A stretch of 64,000 nucleotides of DNA from a virus. A program made the position numbers and the translations under genes. Each line of letters begins with the position of its first letter. The stretch's first letter is position 1. The DNA lies in the IMG/VR virus record IMGVR_UViG_3300029957_000008, positions 1 to 64,000 of that record. One strand, 5' to 3'. Below the pieces are notes generated by a model. That model was not told the DNA's origin, made no database searches, and worked only from the letters and a program-made list of their open reading frames with translations. Shown here piece after piece: positions 6,134 to 14,842 of this stretch.

Positions 6134-8444
6134 CTTTAGTCTCTTCCTTTGTGTTTAATGGTTCTCTAATTACCTTCAGTTCCCTAACTGCAAAATCGGT
6201 TCTACCCGAACTCTTGTTAATGATCATCGCTACGATGCTGCCCGCCTCAACCCTCTTTAGCTCCCCCGGCAACGATCCATCTCTACCCGGCCAGTAAACC
6301 ATCTCCTTTTTAATGCCGTCCACCTCGACAAAGAACTTGCAAGCCTCTTTCTCCTTGCCCGGCCCATAGTTAAAGTACTTCTTGCGCTTGTCGCTGTCCC
6401 ACGGCTCTACATATGCAATTATACCACAACGGTAGTTCTTTTCAACAAATCCTTCACTGGTTTCTAATTCTTCTAGTCGTTTCCCACCCACCACCGGGTC
6501 AAAGGTGGATTCCTCCTTGCCGCTGTCATAGGAATAAGCCCGGTACTTGAACCTAAGAGCCCTACCTTCTACTACTAAATACTCGGGCAAGCCTATCTGC
6601 ATTACTAATGGCCGAAGGTCCGCCCCAAAGGGCGGGAGAACGGCCTTTTTAGCTTGGTATCGCCCCAAGGCATCCAATGAGGGCAACTTCTTACTAGGCT
6701 TGGCATACTTAACGCCCTCAAGGGCGTGCAGTTCCTTCATCGTCGCATGGTACTCTTCAATGCACGCCGAAAGAGTCTTGTCAGGCCCAAAGAAAGCCTC
6801 CATCGACCCAGCATAAAGCATGTTGTGGATCTTGCCAATATCTAGGGCGCTACGCCCCCAAGCAGTAACTTTTTTGGTAGTGCCGTCTTCTTCAGTTTTA
6901 GTCTTTTCTACTAGATTGGACTTCCTGTGATTAATAATGGCTTGACAGAATGACTTTAAGTCGGCATACGGCGCTGAATGCGCAAGCTGATTGTGCGCCG
7001 CTTCGCCCATGCCAAACAACATGGAAATGGGCGCACGGATTTTGTCACCTTCAATCTCCCAGTCACCCTTGGACAACTTGATGTCAGGGAGAAGAACTAG
7101 GTTACCACAGTACTTCCAGAAGCGTGTGTCAATCTCCTCTTTGGTGGCTGAGCGGAGGACCGCACACCACCATTCTAGAGGGTAGTAGTGCTTGAGCCAC
7201 AGGCAGGCGTAGGAGAGGGTAACATACGAGACCGCGTGGCTCTTGTTGAAGGAATATTTTGCAAAGGTGATAATTGAGTCCCACACAGCTTGTGCGGACT
7301 CCTTACCGACCTTAGACGTTGCTCTTTCAATGAAGAAAGTGTACGCCTTTTCCATCGCGGCCAGCTTTTTCTTGCCCGCGTTGCCTCGGAACTCCTCTGC
7401 TTCGGCAAGAGTGCATCCTGTCAGCTCCTGATACACCCTCATTAGAGACTCTTGGTAGATCATCAACCCCTTGGTCTCAGGGCAGAGGGCGTCCATCTCT
7501 TTGATGATGTCTGGACTGGGAGCTAGTCCTTTGGCCCGTCGGGAGTACTCGACGAGGACGCTGTGCTTCTGTGTTGGGCTATCAAAATTAGTAACTAGGT
7601 AGTCTAGTGGGCCGGGGCGGTCCAAAGCTGTAAAGATGGCCATGTCACTAATACTGTTGATAATTCCATTGAAGTACTTTAGACACTGCCTGGCCGAATT
7701 CGAGTCGAACTGGAAGACCGTTTCGACCTTACCACTACAAAGGTCGGCGAACACCTCAGGTTCTTGAGGGAGATCCCAAATGTCGTGAAGGGCTCCTTCC
7801 TTACCCGGAACAATCCTAAGTCCTGGAACCAGCGACCCATTGAGCTTCTGATCCTGTGGTTTACCGCCAAGATGGCGGCTTTGGATAATCTTGATGGCTA
7901 TTTGAACATCCTTGACGGCATTTACGGTCAGGAAGTCCATCTTAATGGCCCCAACGCTCTCACATTCAGGGCCAGTAAAGGAGAGAGCTTTTACACCTCC
8001 GACCTGGGTCGTTGGAATGAATTCATCTATGGGTTCGTTACTAATCACATATCCGGCCGCATGACGGCCGCGACTGCGCCACAAGGAAAGGGAGTCTTTA
8101 ACTACCTCCCACTGCTTGGGGTACTTGTAGATGTATTCCTGGAGATTCTTGTCAATCTCGATACTGCCAGGGACTTCGCCTTCAGGAGATGTGTAACCCA
8201 TGATGAACCGCTCATCACTGAGTCCTTGAGGGGGGACGAGAAAGCCCTTGCACATCCTTTCAATATCGGGCGGGACACTACCCATTACGGCTCTAGCTAC
8301 GTCGCGTACGGCGTTTTTGAGCCGTAGGGTGTTGATGGTACCGATCTGAGCGAAGTGGTCGGGGAAGCGATTCTGAAGCCAACCCTCCCAGTGGGGCTTG
8401 AGTGTTCCGGTCTTGGAGTTGTTTGTGATTTCGGTGAATTTCAT
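6099..8444 (-). CDS. DNA polymerase III alpha subunit, C-terminal part
   Basis: A 781-residue protein that starts in the middle of the bacterial C-family replicase. Residues 27-52 hold the HFAQIGTINTLRLKNAVRDV block (the FGTM region), followed by the third catalytic aspartate in GAIKMDFLTV near residue 168, fingers motifs (ALDRPGPLDYL, MIYQESLMRV, FRGNAGKKK, YSFNKSHAVSY) and C-terminal helix-hairpin-helix and OB-like regions. It lacks the PHP domain and the first two catalytic aspartates, which are in the adjacent upstream gene. The genes are one base apart (TAG-g-ATG), so synthesis is coupled and the products presumably assemble. Confidence 0.85.
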   Translation of the reverse strand: MKFTEITNNSKTGTLKPHWEGWLQNRFPDHFAQIGTINTLRLKNAVRDVARAVMGSVPPDIERMCKGFLVPPQGLSDERFIMGYTSPEGEVPGSIEIDKNLQEYIYKYPKQWEVVKDSLSLWRSRGRHAAGYVISNEPIDEFIPTTQVGGVKALSFTGPECESVGAIKMDFLTVNAVKDVQIAIKIIQSRHLGGKPQDQKLNGSLVPGLRIVPGKEGALHDIWDLPQEPEVFADLCSGKVETVFQFDSNSARQCLKYFNGIINSISDMAIFTALDRPGPLDYLVTNFDSPTQKHSVLVEYSRRAKGLAPSPDIIKEMDALCPETKGLMIYQESLMRVYQELTGCTLAEAEEFRGNAGKKKLAAMEKAYTFFIERATSKVGKESAQAVWDSIITFAKYSFNKSHAVSYVTLSYACLWLKHYYPLEWWCAVLRSATKEEIDTRFWKYCGNLVLLPDIKLSKGDWEIEGDKIRAPISMLFGMGEAAHNQLAHSAPYADLKSFCQAIINHRKSNLVEKTKTEEDGTTKKVTAWGRSALDIGKIHNMLYAGSMEAFFGPDKTLSACIEEYHATMKELHALEGVKYAKPSKKLPSLDALGRYQAKKAVLPPFGADLRPLVMQIGLPEYLVVEGRALRFKYRAYSYDSGKEESTFDPVVGGKRLEELETSEGFVEKNYRCGIIAYVEPWDSDKRKKYFNYGPGKEKEACKFFVEVDGIKKEMVYWPGRDGSLPGELKRVEAGSIVAMIINKSSGRTDFAVRELKVIREPLNTKEETKDGNKDGSKEAD

Positions 8445-8445
8445 C

Positions 8446-10209
8446 CTACCACCACGCCTTAAAGTCGGCCTGCTTAGCTATCGCGTCCTTGACTGGCATA
8501 ATCCCTTGGTCTGTTTCAATTTTGAAGTCTTCAGGGAGCACATGAAGAGTCCCATCCTCGCCTTTCACCTCAATCACGTTTGTATCGTATCCCACTAGCA
8601 GGTCTCTGTGTGGAAAATCTAAATCGACGTCTGGCAGGTGGTTGGATTCAATACGGGTTTTGGTCAAAAACCTCTCAAAGGACAGGTTTTCCTTAATTGG
8701 GTCCAAGTGCGTAATTCCTAAAAGATAAGAAAGAAGGCAACCGGCTGCGCTGCCCCTGGCCACATTCATCAACTGATCTTGGTTTTGGTATAGATTGCAA
8801 ACTTCATAGGCTAAATGAAAATAAGGCAAGAGATCAATTGTCCCGTTCCGGTGAATGGTGTCGATTTCTTTCTTGAGCCTTGCCAGATAAACCGGGTCGT
8901 TCTTCATTCGCCCATGTTTGTTGATCAGTTCTTTGGTGTAGGCCAAGGAGTCCTTTGGAAAGAACTTTGTCGGTAGCTGCGGGGTGTTTTCGAACGTAAA
9001 GCCCTTGAACCCCTCCAACCAGGCGTAGGAGTTGTCTACCCAGCCCTCAAACTCCTTCTCCGAGGTGTTGTGAACTTTCTTGAAATGGGCGTAGGCCTCA
9101 TCGCCCGAAAAACGGTGATAGGAATTGTAGAAACGCCAGTCGCCCATCTGAGCTAGACGAACGTCTTGAACGGCCTTGTACTTAGCGTCAGAAAAATGAC
9201 TGTCGTCGCTCACTAGAATCGGCACATTGTACTTCTGAGCAAGGCCCATAACAAACACGTTAGCGCCGTATTGCAAATCCCCTCCGGGTGCCCACGGCGC
9301 ACATTCGTTCTGAATGAATCCTTCTACTTTCTTGACTGCCAGAATCTTCAAAGGCTTCTCAAAGTCCGTCCACACTCTGTAATTGCAAACAGACACTAGA
9401 AACTTGTGCTTGTTAGGGTCGTACTTGTCCGCTAGCGCTTCGGCCGTTGACGTGCCGGCGTCGGTCCTAATGGTCTTGTCAAAGTAATACCGAATGGTCT
9501 CCTTTGTTCCGTCGTCCTTCTCAACATCAATGAATACGCCCTTGGTGAAGTTATGGCTGCAGACATGTGGAAATACCTCAACAAAAAAACGATCTTTGAA
9601 CAAGCAATGGAGTCGCTCAAAATACGCCGTGGCAATGCCGACCTTTATGTTCTTGGGTACTTCAGGATTAAGAAGGTGTCTGGACACCATCCCGATGACG
9701 CACCCAGAACCAATTGTTACATTGTGCGCGGCCAACTCTTCAATCTCATCCCATCCCCAAATCGGCTTGCGCTCAGAACCATGTTGTTCTGCCCTTGCGT
9801 CAGCTTTTGAAAGCAATCGAACGCCTACCTTATACGCCTTAAAATCACGAAACCCAATAGTAGCATGAAGGTACTTCAAGTGTTCCACAAAGCTACCGTC
9901 TGGATGGTCTTTGGCCCATTTTTCAGCATCAGATCCGCGAGGAACCGTTTTGGTTTTCTGGATGCCGAACCTAGTAAGGATGGGGCAGTCGTCACTTCTC
10001 ACGTACGCCTCAATTCCAATCACGGGCGTCAGGCTATTCTTCTTAGCCAACTCATAAGTCTTATACGCCGCAGACAAAGACCCGTGGTCGGTACAAGTCA
10101 GAGCCCCTGTCCCTAGTTCAACTTCCTTCTTAGCAAAGGCTTCGGGTGTGGATGCCGAGTCCAGACTTTGGGGGTGGCAATGTGGGGTCGTAAAGTTTCC
10201 GTAAGACAT
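8446..10209 (-). CDS. DNA polymerase III alpha subunit, N-terminal part
   Basis: A 587-residue protein with an N-terminal PHP domain (HCHPQSLDSAS near residue 9, LTCTDHGSL, VIGIEAYV) and the first half of the palm: ARGSAAGCLLSYLLG near residue 483 and the two-aspartate motif PDVDLDF near 526. Instead of continuing into the FGTM block it runs into about 50 residues (from VGYDTNVIEVKGEDG to FKAWW) not normally present, then stops. The rest of the polymerase is the next gene. No conserved intein start residue is visible at the break, so protein splicing is unlikely. Confidence 0.85.
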   Translation of the reverse strand: MSYGNFTTPHCHPQSLDSASTPEAFAKKEVELGTGALTCTDHGSLSAAYKTYELAKKNSLTPVIGIEAYVRSDDCPILTRFGIQKTKTVPRGSDAEKWAKDHPDGSFVEHLKYLHATIGFRDFKAYKVGVRLLSKADARAEQHGSERKPIWGWDEIEELAAHNVTIGSGCVIGMVSRHLLNPEVPKNIKVGIATAYFERLHCLFKDRFFVEVFPHVCSHNFTKGVFIDVEKDDGTKETIRYYFDKTIRTDAGTSTAEALADKYDPNKHKFLVSVCNYRVWTDFEKPLKILAVKKVEGFIQNECAPWAPGGDLQYGANVFVMGLAQKYNVPILVSDDSHFSDAKYKAVQDVRLAQMGDWRFYNSYHRFSGDEAYAHFKKVHNTSEKEFEGWVDNSYAWLEGFKGFTFENTPQLPTKFFPKDSLAYTKELINKHGRMKNDPVYLARLKKEIDTIHRNGTIDLLPYFHLAYEVCNLYQNQDQLMNVARGSAAGCLLSYLLGITHLDPIKENLSFERFLTKTRIESNHLPDVDLDFPHRDLLVGYDTNVIEVKGEDGTLHVLPEDFKIETDQGIMPVKDAIAKQADFKAWW

Positions 10210-10223
10210 CCAGTTCCTAACCT

Positions 10224-10233
10224 CAATCTTTAT
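10224..10233 (+). promoter_or_regulatory. CAATCTTT motif before the second HNH gene
   Basis: CAATCTTTAT ends three bases before the GTG proposed as start of the HNH gene at 10237, the same spacing as at 911-924. No Shine-Dalgarno sequence is visible here. Confidence 0.35.
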
Positions 10234-10236
10234 ATT

Positions 10237-11166
10237 GTGGATATAATATCAAAGAAATGTACAAAATGCAACATCGAAAAACAATTAACAGAATTTACTC
10301 CTACAAAAACGGGACTATATAACGTATATAGCATCTGTAGGGTGTGTAAAGCCCTCTCATACAAGAAAAGACGAACAGGGATTAGAGAAGGCACTATTCT
10401 AATAAAGCCAAAAACAGAAAAATACTGTCCAACCTGCAAAGAAACAAAGTTGGTGTCGGAATTTCTTAAACAAAGAGGAGCCTCTGATGGGATTGATAGT
10501 TATTGTAAACAATGTAAATATGAGGCGAATAAACAAAAATGTGAAAATAATAAAAAGCGAAAAAAAATAGCCGTTCCACTAACTAAGTTTTGCCCTGTAT
10601 GCAAATTAACCAAAAACTGCACAGAGTTTCAAAAAGCTTCCAGAAGAGGAGATGGTCTACAGGGTGTCTGCGCTCGGTGTACATCAATAACAGGGAAAGA
10701 ATATTCTACAGTGAGGAATAAGAACTACAACAGAAAGTATAAACAAGATCCCGTATTTAGATTAACCAAAAACCTAAAATTAAGACTTAGGAACGCCCTC
10801 AAAGGAGGAATGAAAACAAAAAGAACGCTAGAGCTTTTGGGATGTACTGGAGAAGAATGTATGGATTATTTAGAAACATTATTTTGGCCCGGAATGACAA
10901 GAGAGAACATGAAGAGATGTGGTTGGCATGTAGACCACATAATCCCCATTGTTGAATTTGATCTTAGTAAATCTGAAGACCAGCGTAGGTGCTTTCACTA
11001 TACAAATCTTCAACCTCTTTGGGCGCACGACAACATATCTAAAAATGACAGATTGGATTGGACTCCGGCAGAGTCAAGTTTTGAGAAACCAGAGCGCCTT
11101 AAGCTGCCGCCTTCTATACCGCCTTCCCGACTGCCCGAATCTGATCCTCCAGCTTCGCAAGCATAG
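10237..11166 (+). CDS. HNH homing endonuclease with three zinc-ribbon repeats
   Basis: A protein of about 309 residues if started at the GTG at 10237 (an ATG at 10168 would run back through the polymerase gene start). Three Cys4 modules of the form CTKC...CRVC, CPTC...CKQC and CPVC...CARC occupy the N-terminal half; the C-terminal nuclease core has CGWHVDHIIPIVEFDLS and CFHYTNLQPLW. The gene is distinctly A+T-rich compared with its neighbours and runs against them, signs of transfer. It is inserted directly upstream of the polymerase gene and overlaps the next leftward gene by 53 bases at its 3' end. Confidence 0.82.
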   Translation: MDIISKKCTKCNIEKQLTEFTPTKTGLYNVYSICRVCKALSYKKRRTGIREGTILIKPKTEKYCPTCKETKLVSEFLKQRGASDGIDSYCKQCKYEANKQKCENNKKRKKIAVPLTKFCPVCKLTKNCTEFQKASRRGDGLQGVCARCTSITGKEYSTVRNKNYNRKYKQDPVFRLTKNLKLRLRNALKGGMKTKRTLELLGCTGEECMDYLETLFWPGMTRENMKRCGWHVDHIIPIVEFDLSKSEDQRRCFHYTNLQPLWAHDNISKNDRLDWTPAESSFEKPERLKLPPSIPPSRLPESDPPASQA

Positions 11167-11320
11167 CGACATTGTACTTATGGGCTTCTGTTTCCTTAGC
11201 CAAGTCCTTGTGTAGCTTTTCAAGGTACTTGTCGCAAGCCTCCTGTGCTTCCTGGTACCTCTTCCGCTCGTCCAGCAGTCGCTTGAGTTCTTCAAAGGTC
11301 ATAGGTTGGTCGTTTTTCAT
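11114..11320 (-). CDS. small coiled-coil protein
   Basis: A 68-residue protein, charged and almost entirely helical (EELKRLLDERKRYQEAQEA), likely a short coiled coil. It overlaps the start/stop region of the next upstream gene by four bases and is overlapped at its 3' end by the convergent HNH gene. No function can be assigned. Confidence 0.6.
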   Translation of the reverse strand: MKNDQPMTFEELKRLLDERKRYQEAQEACDKYLEKLHKDLAKETEAHKYNVAMLAKLEDQIRAVGKAV

Positions 11321-11974
11321 TGAGTGTCTCCTGTAAAAGTTGCCTGCTGCAGGACCATAACACCTTGAGCTGTAATGGTCGTTACGATTTTGTTTGAGAT
11401 GTCCATGATTTCTGGTGTCTCAAGGCCGAGCTTGATAGCTACCTTGGTCAGTCGTCGAAGGCTCCGCAGAGGAGTTCCATGCTGTTTGTTAGTAGCTCCG
11501 CAGAAGAACGTTGTCTGAGCCGCCATAGCCGCAATGAAATCTTTGCTGGCGTAAGCGGTCACCTTAAGATGGTATGATCCGTCGATATGAACCTTCGCCC
11601 CCCACCTTACAATGAGCAAAATCAAACCCACCAACCAACTCCTCAACGCTCTTACAGACCGGTCCTCGACACAGTTGAATAACCATACCGTTATGGTTGT
11701 AAGTCAGATACTCTGGGGCTGTGCCAATGGCCGAATGAAGCGGCCCTTCATGGCCGAATTCCGGCCAAATATCCAGGTCTTTGACTTCTCCCTTATAGAA
11801 ACATCCACCAGCAATAAAGAAGTCTCTAATCCCTTTACTGGTAAAGAACTCAAGATGCGGCTCAAGCAGCTTGCCAACACGAAAGGCTAGCTGGCGTCGA
11901 ACGTAGGTCTGAATGTTGTCCAAATCTCCCAGTATATCATCCGGATTCGTTGGACAAATTTGCGAATCATACAT
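11317..11974 (-). CDS. nucleotidyltransferase-like protein, reading frame broken by +1 shift
   Basis: Two overlapping frames make one sensible protein. The first (start 11974, stop 11564) has FFIAGGCFYKGEVKDLDIW, the loop expected in minimal nucleotidyltransferase-like phage proteins, and VEELVGGFDFAHC. The second frame continues with AKVHIDGSYHLKVTAYAS to a stop at 11317. The switch falls in a run of six G (about 11603-11608 on the + strand as C), where skipping one base gives an uninterrupted product of roughly 205 residues. A real indel, a homopolymer sequencing error or programmed +1 frameshifting are all possible. Confidence 0.55.
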
Positions 11975-12602
11975 ATTGAATCTCCTTTAATGTCATGTTA
12001 ACAATAGCTGGTGGAATACTAAGGGTGTAGTCAGCCGTAATAATATCATGTTTCCAGTCCCAAAAGCAAAGCTTATTGCCTGAGTTTGGATAGAAATGAG
12101 CAATCAGACAGTCCTTGGGGAATGACTCACCCGGAATGAACTGCAGGCGGCCTTCTAGAAGGTACAGGTCTGCGTGCTTAAGAACTCTCTTCCTAAACGC
12201 CTTGGTCGTCCCATAGGGAATAAGCAGCGTAATCACGGCGCCATTGGCCGATTCGGCCATACAACGCGCCGCCCACTTATCGATGTCACCAAATTCGCAA
12301 TTCAAGTAGAACAATCCACCTAACTGCTTGTAAATCTCCGACCAGTTATGGTCAAAGCTATCAATCCCGTAGGCTTCCTTATCGAAAGGCAAGGGGCCTT
12401 CTGGCCCGGTACAGGGTGCTAGGTACCTCTCACAAATCCTGTTATAACTCCTAGCAGCCAGATCGAGCGTAATTTTACCAAAACGCTTCTCGACCGCAGC
12501 TACGAACTCTTTAGGAGTTTGATAATCTTGCTTGCTATGTTTCCCGGTTGAAATTCTTGCCACGACAGGGACTATCTTACCCCAATCCTGGCGCGAAGGC
12601 AA
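11967..12602 (-). CDS. Dam-type phage adenine methyltransferase homologue, motif IV altered
   Basis: A 211-residue protein aligned by eye to the phage DNA N-6-adenine methyltransferase family: DYQTPKEFVAAVEKRFG, ITLDLAARSYN, the FYLN strand and LLIPYGTTKAF, LLEGRLQF. The catalytic D/NPPY/F tetrad expected after FYL reads NCEF, so the enzyme is probably inactive or altered. The start is TTG at 12602, or GTG at 12563, which avoids most of the overlap with the upstream gene. It overlaps the next gene by eight bases, in operon style. Confidence 0.65.
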   Translation of the reverse strand: MPSRQDWGKIVPVVARISTGKHSKQDYQTPKEFVAAVEKRFGKITLDLAARSYNRICERYLAPCTGPEGPLPFDKEAYGIDSFDHNWSEIYKQLGGLFYLNCEFGDIDKWAARCMAESANGAVITLLIPYGTTKAFRKRVLKHADLYLLEGRLQFIPGESFPKDCLIAHFYPNSGNKLCFWDWKHDIITADYTLSIPPAIVNMTLKEIQYV

Positions 12603-12805
12603 GTAACAATTGCTTTATAACGTTCCTCAAGCTCGATTTCTGTCATCAGCAGGCCGTCAGCAATAATATGGTCCGGGACGCCGTTGGGGTACTTCTCTAG
12701 GAGCTTATTAACCGAATAGCCGTACCGGCGAAGCGAAATGAAGTCAGGATCGTCTTGGATTTTCACTTGCATCTCTTCCGGAGTCTTTCCTGCCTGCGTA
12801 CTCAT
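12572..12805 (-). CDS. conserved phage protein of unknown function
   Basis: A 77-residue protein containing RRYGYSVNKLLEKYPNGVPDH and ADGLLMTEIELEE, a helical pattern I have seen in many phage early regions as an uncharacterised small protein. It overlaps both neighbours by a few bases, so it belongs to the same operon as the Dam-like gene. Function unknown. Confidence 0.65.
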   Translation of the reverse strand: MSTQAGKTPEEMQVKIQDDPDFISLRRYGYSVNKLLEKYPNGVPDHIIADGLLMTEIELEERYKAIVTCLRARIGVR

Positions 12806-13194
12806 TTTGCTTCCTCGATATTAGTAATGTTGTTGCTTGCCGCCTTCATCTTGGCTTCCAAGGCTGCGTATTGGGCCTTAAAGCCCTTCATGTCCTTATC
12901 AAACCCCTTGACTTTAGTCTCCCAGACCAGCTTGGCTATCTTGGCGTCCGTCCGGCTCTTGTCAAAGGCGTCGGTCCTGTTGGCCGTGTCTACATAGGCC
13001 GACAGCGACACCACGTCGTTCTTTTTCACGTACTGGAAGGCGGCTTTTGCTTCCTCGTAGCCTTTGTCCAGAACTTCTATGTACTTTTCAGCCTTGATTA
13101 GCTCGTTCCTTGCGCCTGCCAGGTTGATGGAAGTGTCATTGATCTTATTAAAAACTTCCTGCAGTTGGAGCTGGATCGTAGAGTAAATTTCCAC
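12802..13194 (-). CDS. coiled-coil hypothetical protein
   Basis: A 130-residue, helix-rich charged protein (repeated Lys/Glu/Ala heptads, for example AEKYIEVLDKGYEEAKAAF) predicted as a coiled coil. It starts at GTG with TAGTG overlap to the preceding metallophosphoesterase stop and ends with ATGA overlap to the next gene. Function unknown. Confidence 0.65.
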   Translation of the reverse strand: MEIYSTIQLQLQEVFNKINDTSINLAGARNELIKAEKYIEVLDKGYEEAKAAFQYVKKNDVVSLSAYVDTANRTDAFDKSRTDAKIAKLVWETKVKGFDKDMKGFKAQYAALEAKMKAASNNITNIEEAK

Positions 13195-14303
13195 TAAAAC
13201 CCCTCGAAGGGTGTGATGATGTCGTTGTACTTGGAATCTTTTTCCGCGCCATCTACAACGATGAATCGTTGGTCTCCGATGGCGTGATTTTCAATACTCT
13301 CGAAAAGCCATTGCCCGCAGGTGTTGTCTGGGCTTCCAATGCTCAAAGAGAAGGCGTCAGGAGGAACCAAGGCGCCGTTGGTAATAACCGTTACCTCACC
13401 TGGCAGGTTAATAATGCTACCTGTGTGTACGTGTCCTACAGCGAAGATAGCAAATGGCCCACCGACGTTCCTGGCAGTATTCCACTTTGCTACCTGGTGA
13501 GCTAAAGCCTTGACGTTAATGCTGTTTCCTGGAAACCCTGGCTTAAAAACCGTGTCACCGTGGGTGAAAAAACCTTTGGAGTTGAAAAGCGGGACGGTAT
13601 AGTAAGGAGTCTTTGGAATGTTGATTTTTACGTTAGTAACGCCAGAGTTCATCACAGCAGTTTTTACTGCGTAGTACACCATCGTCTCAATGGCGTCCCA
13701 CTTGCTCTGAACTCCTCGCTCAGGGTGTCTTTGGAGGTTCCTGCCGTGGTTTCCCGGAGTTACCCAGACTTCTACCGAGGGATAGTTGGCGGAAACGAAT
13801 AGAACGAACTGAGTCAGATAGTGAACTGCAGCTGCAAACTGAACCGAAAGAGGATCCCCATCCCTGGCGTCATGTAGCTGATTCTGGATGATGTCCCCTA
13901 GAATGTGGACAATCAGCTTGGTCTCTTGCCTGTACTGCCTCTTGTAATCCGCCACTTGAAGGGCGACGCGCCCTAATCGGCGGGATTCTTGGATAACAGC
14001 ATACTCAAGTGGACACTCTACAGGATCAAGGTGTGATCCAAAGTGAAGGTCTGACAGTAGGATGTTAACTATGCGCTTATGAACTGCGTGGAGTCTCTTG
14101 CCCGTGTACTTTGGTGGTGTACACCAGTTCTTCTTGAATCCCTTGGCTAGGGAGTCTGTCAGCTGGTTAACCAACAGAACATCCCTAGCCGTAGCAACCG
14201 CAACCCTCTTATCTACACTTGACTTATTGGAAGACTTAAGCTCAATTCCTTTTTCTAAGAGGTAGTCAAATACTAGGGCTTCGGCTGCCGTATCTTTTGG
14301 CAT
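13194..14303 (-). CDS. calcineurin-like metallophosphoesterase
   Basis: A 369-residue protein with the five blocks of the family in order: LSDLHFGSH, LGDIIQNQ, TPGNHGRN, FFTHGDTV and VGHVHTGS, which bind two metal ions. Substrates could be DNA ends, cyclic nucleotides or protein phosphate; none is indicated. It is distinct from the SbcD-like gene at 37785. I chose ATG at 14303 (MPKDTAAEAL) because GGAG lies five bases upstream; a TTG at 14324 is the alternative. Confidence 0.8.
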   Translation of the reverse strand: MPKDTAAEALVFDYLLEKGIELKSSNKSSVDKRVAVATARDVLLVNQLTDSLAKGFKKNWCTPPKYTGKRLHAVHKRIVNILLSDLHFGSHLDPVECPLEYAVIQESRRLGRVALQVADYKRQYRQETKLIVHILGDIIQNQLHDARDGDPLSVQFAAAVHYLTQFVLFVSANYPSVEVWVTPGNHGRNLQRHPERGVQSKWDAIETMVYYAVKTAVMNSGVTNVKINIPKTPYYTVPLFNSKGFFTHGDTVFKPGFPGNSINVKALAHQVAKWNTARNVGGPFAIFAVGHVHTGSIINLPGEVTVITNGALVPPDAFSLSIGSPDNTCGQWLFESIENHAIGDQRFIVVDGAEKDSKYNDIITPFEGF

Positions 14304-14330
14304 AAAACTCCAAATTGTAAGCAAGAATTA

Positions 14331-14507
14331 TTAATTAGCTCGTGCGCTTTGCAACTCAGCGTTTTCTGCAATAATGGCTTGGTAGAACTTTTCAAGCGCC
14401 CCAGATTTATCACACCCGGCGTCAATCAGTGACTGTAGCGGTTCAAGCATTTGAGTTAGGGTGAAAATCTTTTGATTGAGTATATTTGACGGAGAAAGGT
14501 CTTCCAT
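14331..14507 (-). CDS. 58-residue hypothetical protein
   Basis: An intact frame from ATG at 14507 to TAA at 14331, filling the gap between its neighbours in the same direction. The product is helical (FTLTQMLEPLQSLIDAG, then an Ala/Glu-rich end). A weak purine-rich ribosome site precedes it. No homologue recognised. Confidence 0.55.
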   Translation of the reverse strand: MEDLSPSNILNQKIFTLTQMLEPLQSLIDAGCDKSGALEKFYQAIIAENAELQSARAN

Positions 14508-14512
14508 GATGG

Positions 14513-14842
14513 TTACTCCTTAGCTGCTAGCTCTCGCTCAGTTTCCATAGCCTCAATCATGGCGATAGAATAAGTTTTAGATAAAGCCTGTGCCCTTGGC
14601 TTAACATCATCTCCAAGAGGCTGACTGGTGTAATACAGGCGTTCGCACTCCTGGGCCATCCGATCAAGAAACAGACACTCAAAACGGATCTTTTCTAGAG
14701 GAGTTGGCTCTGGTTGGGCCTGCGGAGTAGTCTCCAAGAGCTCTTTGCAGCCATTAAGGAGCTTCTCTATGTACCCTTCCTGAGTCATTGGTTGATGACA
14801 CTGAAGAGTCCCGTGGTCAGGCGTCGGATCCTCGGTTGGCAT
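14513..14842 (-). CDS. hypothetical protein
   Basis: A 109-residue soluble helical protein, Pro/Thr-rich at the N-terminus, that I do not recognise. Its start codon overlaps the stop of the preceding gene by one base (14842), showing tight operon packing. Confidence 0.6.
   Translation of the reverse strand: MPTEDPTPDHGTLQCHQPMTQEGYIEKLLNGCKELLETTPQAQPEPTPLEKIRFECLFLDRMAQECERLYYTSQPLGDDVKPRAQALSKTYSIAMIEAMETERELAAKE

Noticed and set aside
8446-8620. Split intein at the polymerase break, as in cyanobacterial DnaE
   Set aside because: No Cys/Ser start, no splicing block A or B, no C-terminal HN or AN followed by Cys/Ser/Thr at the start of the second gene, so splicing is not supported.
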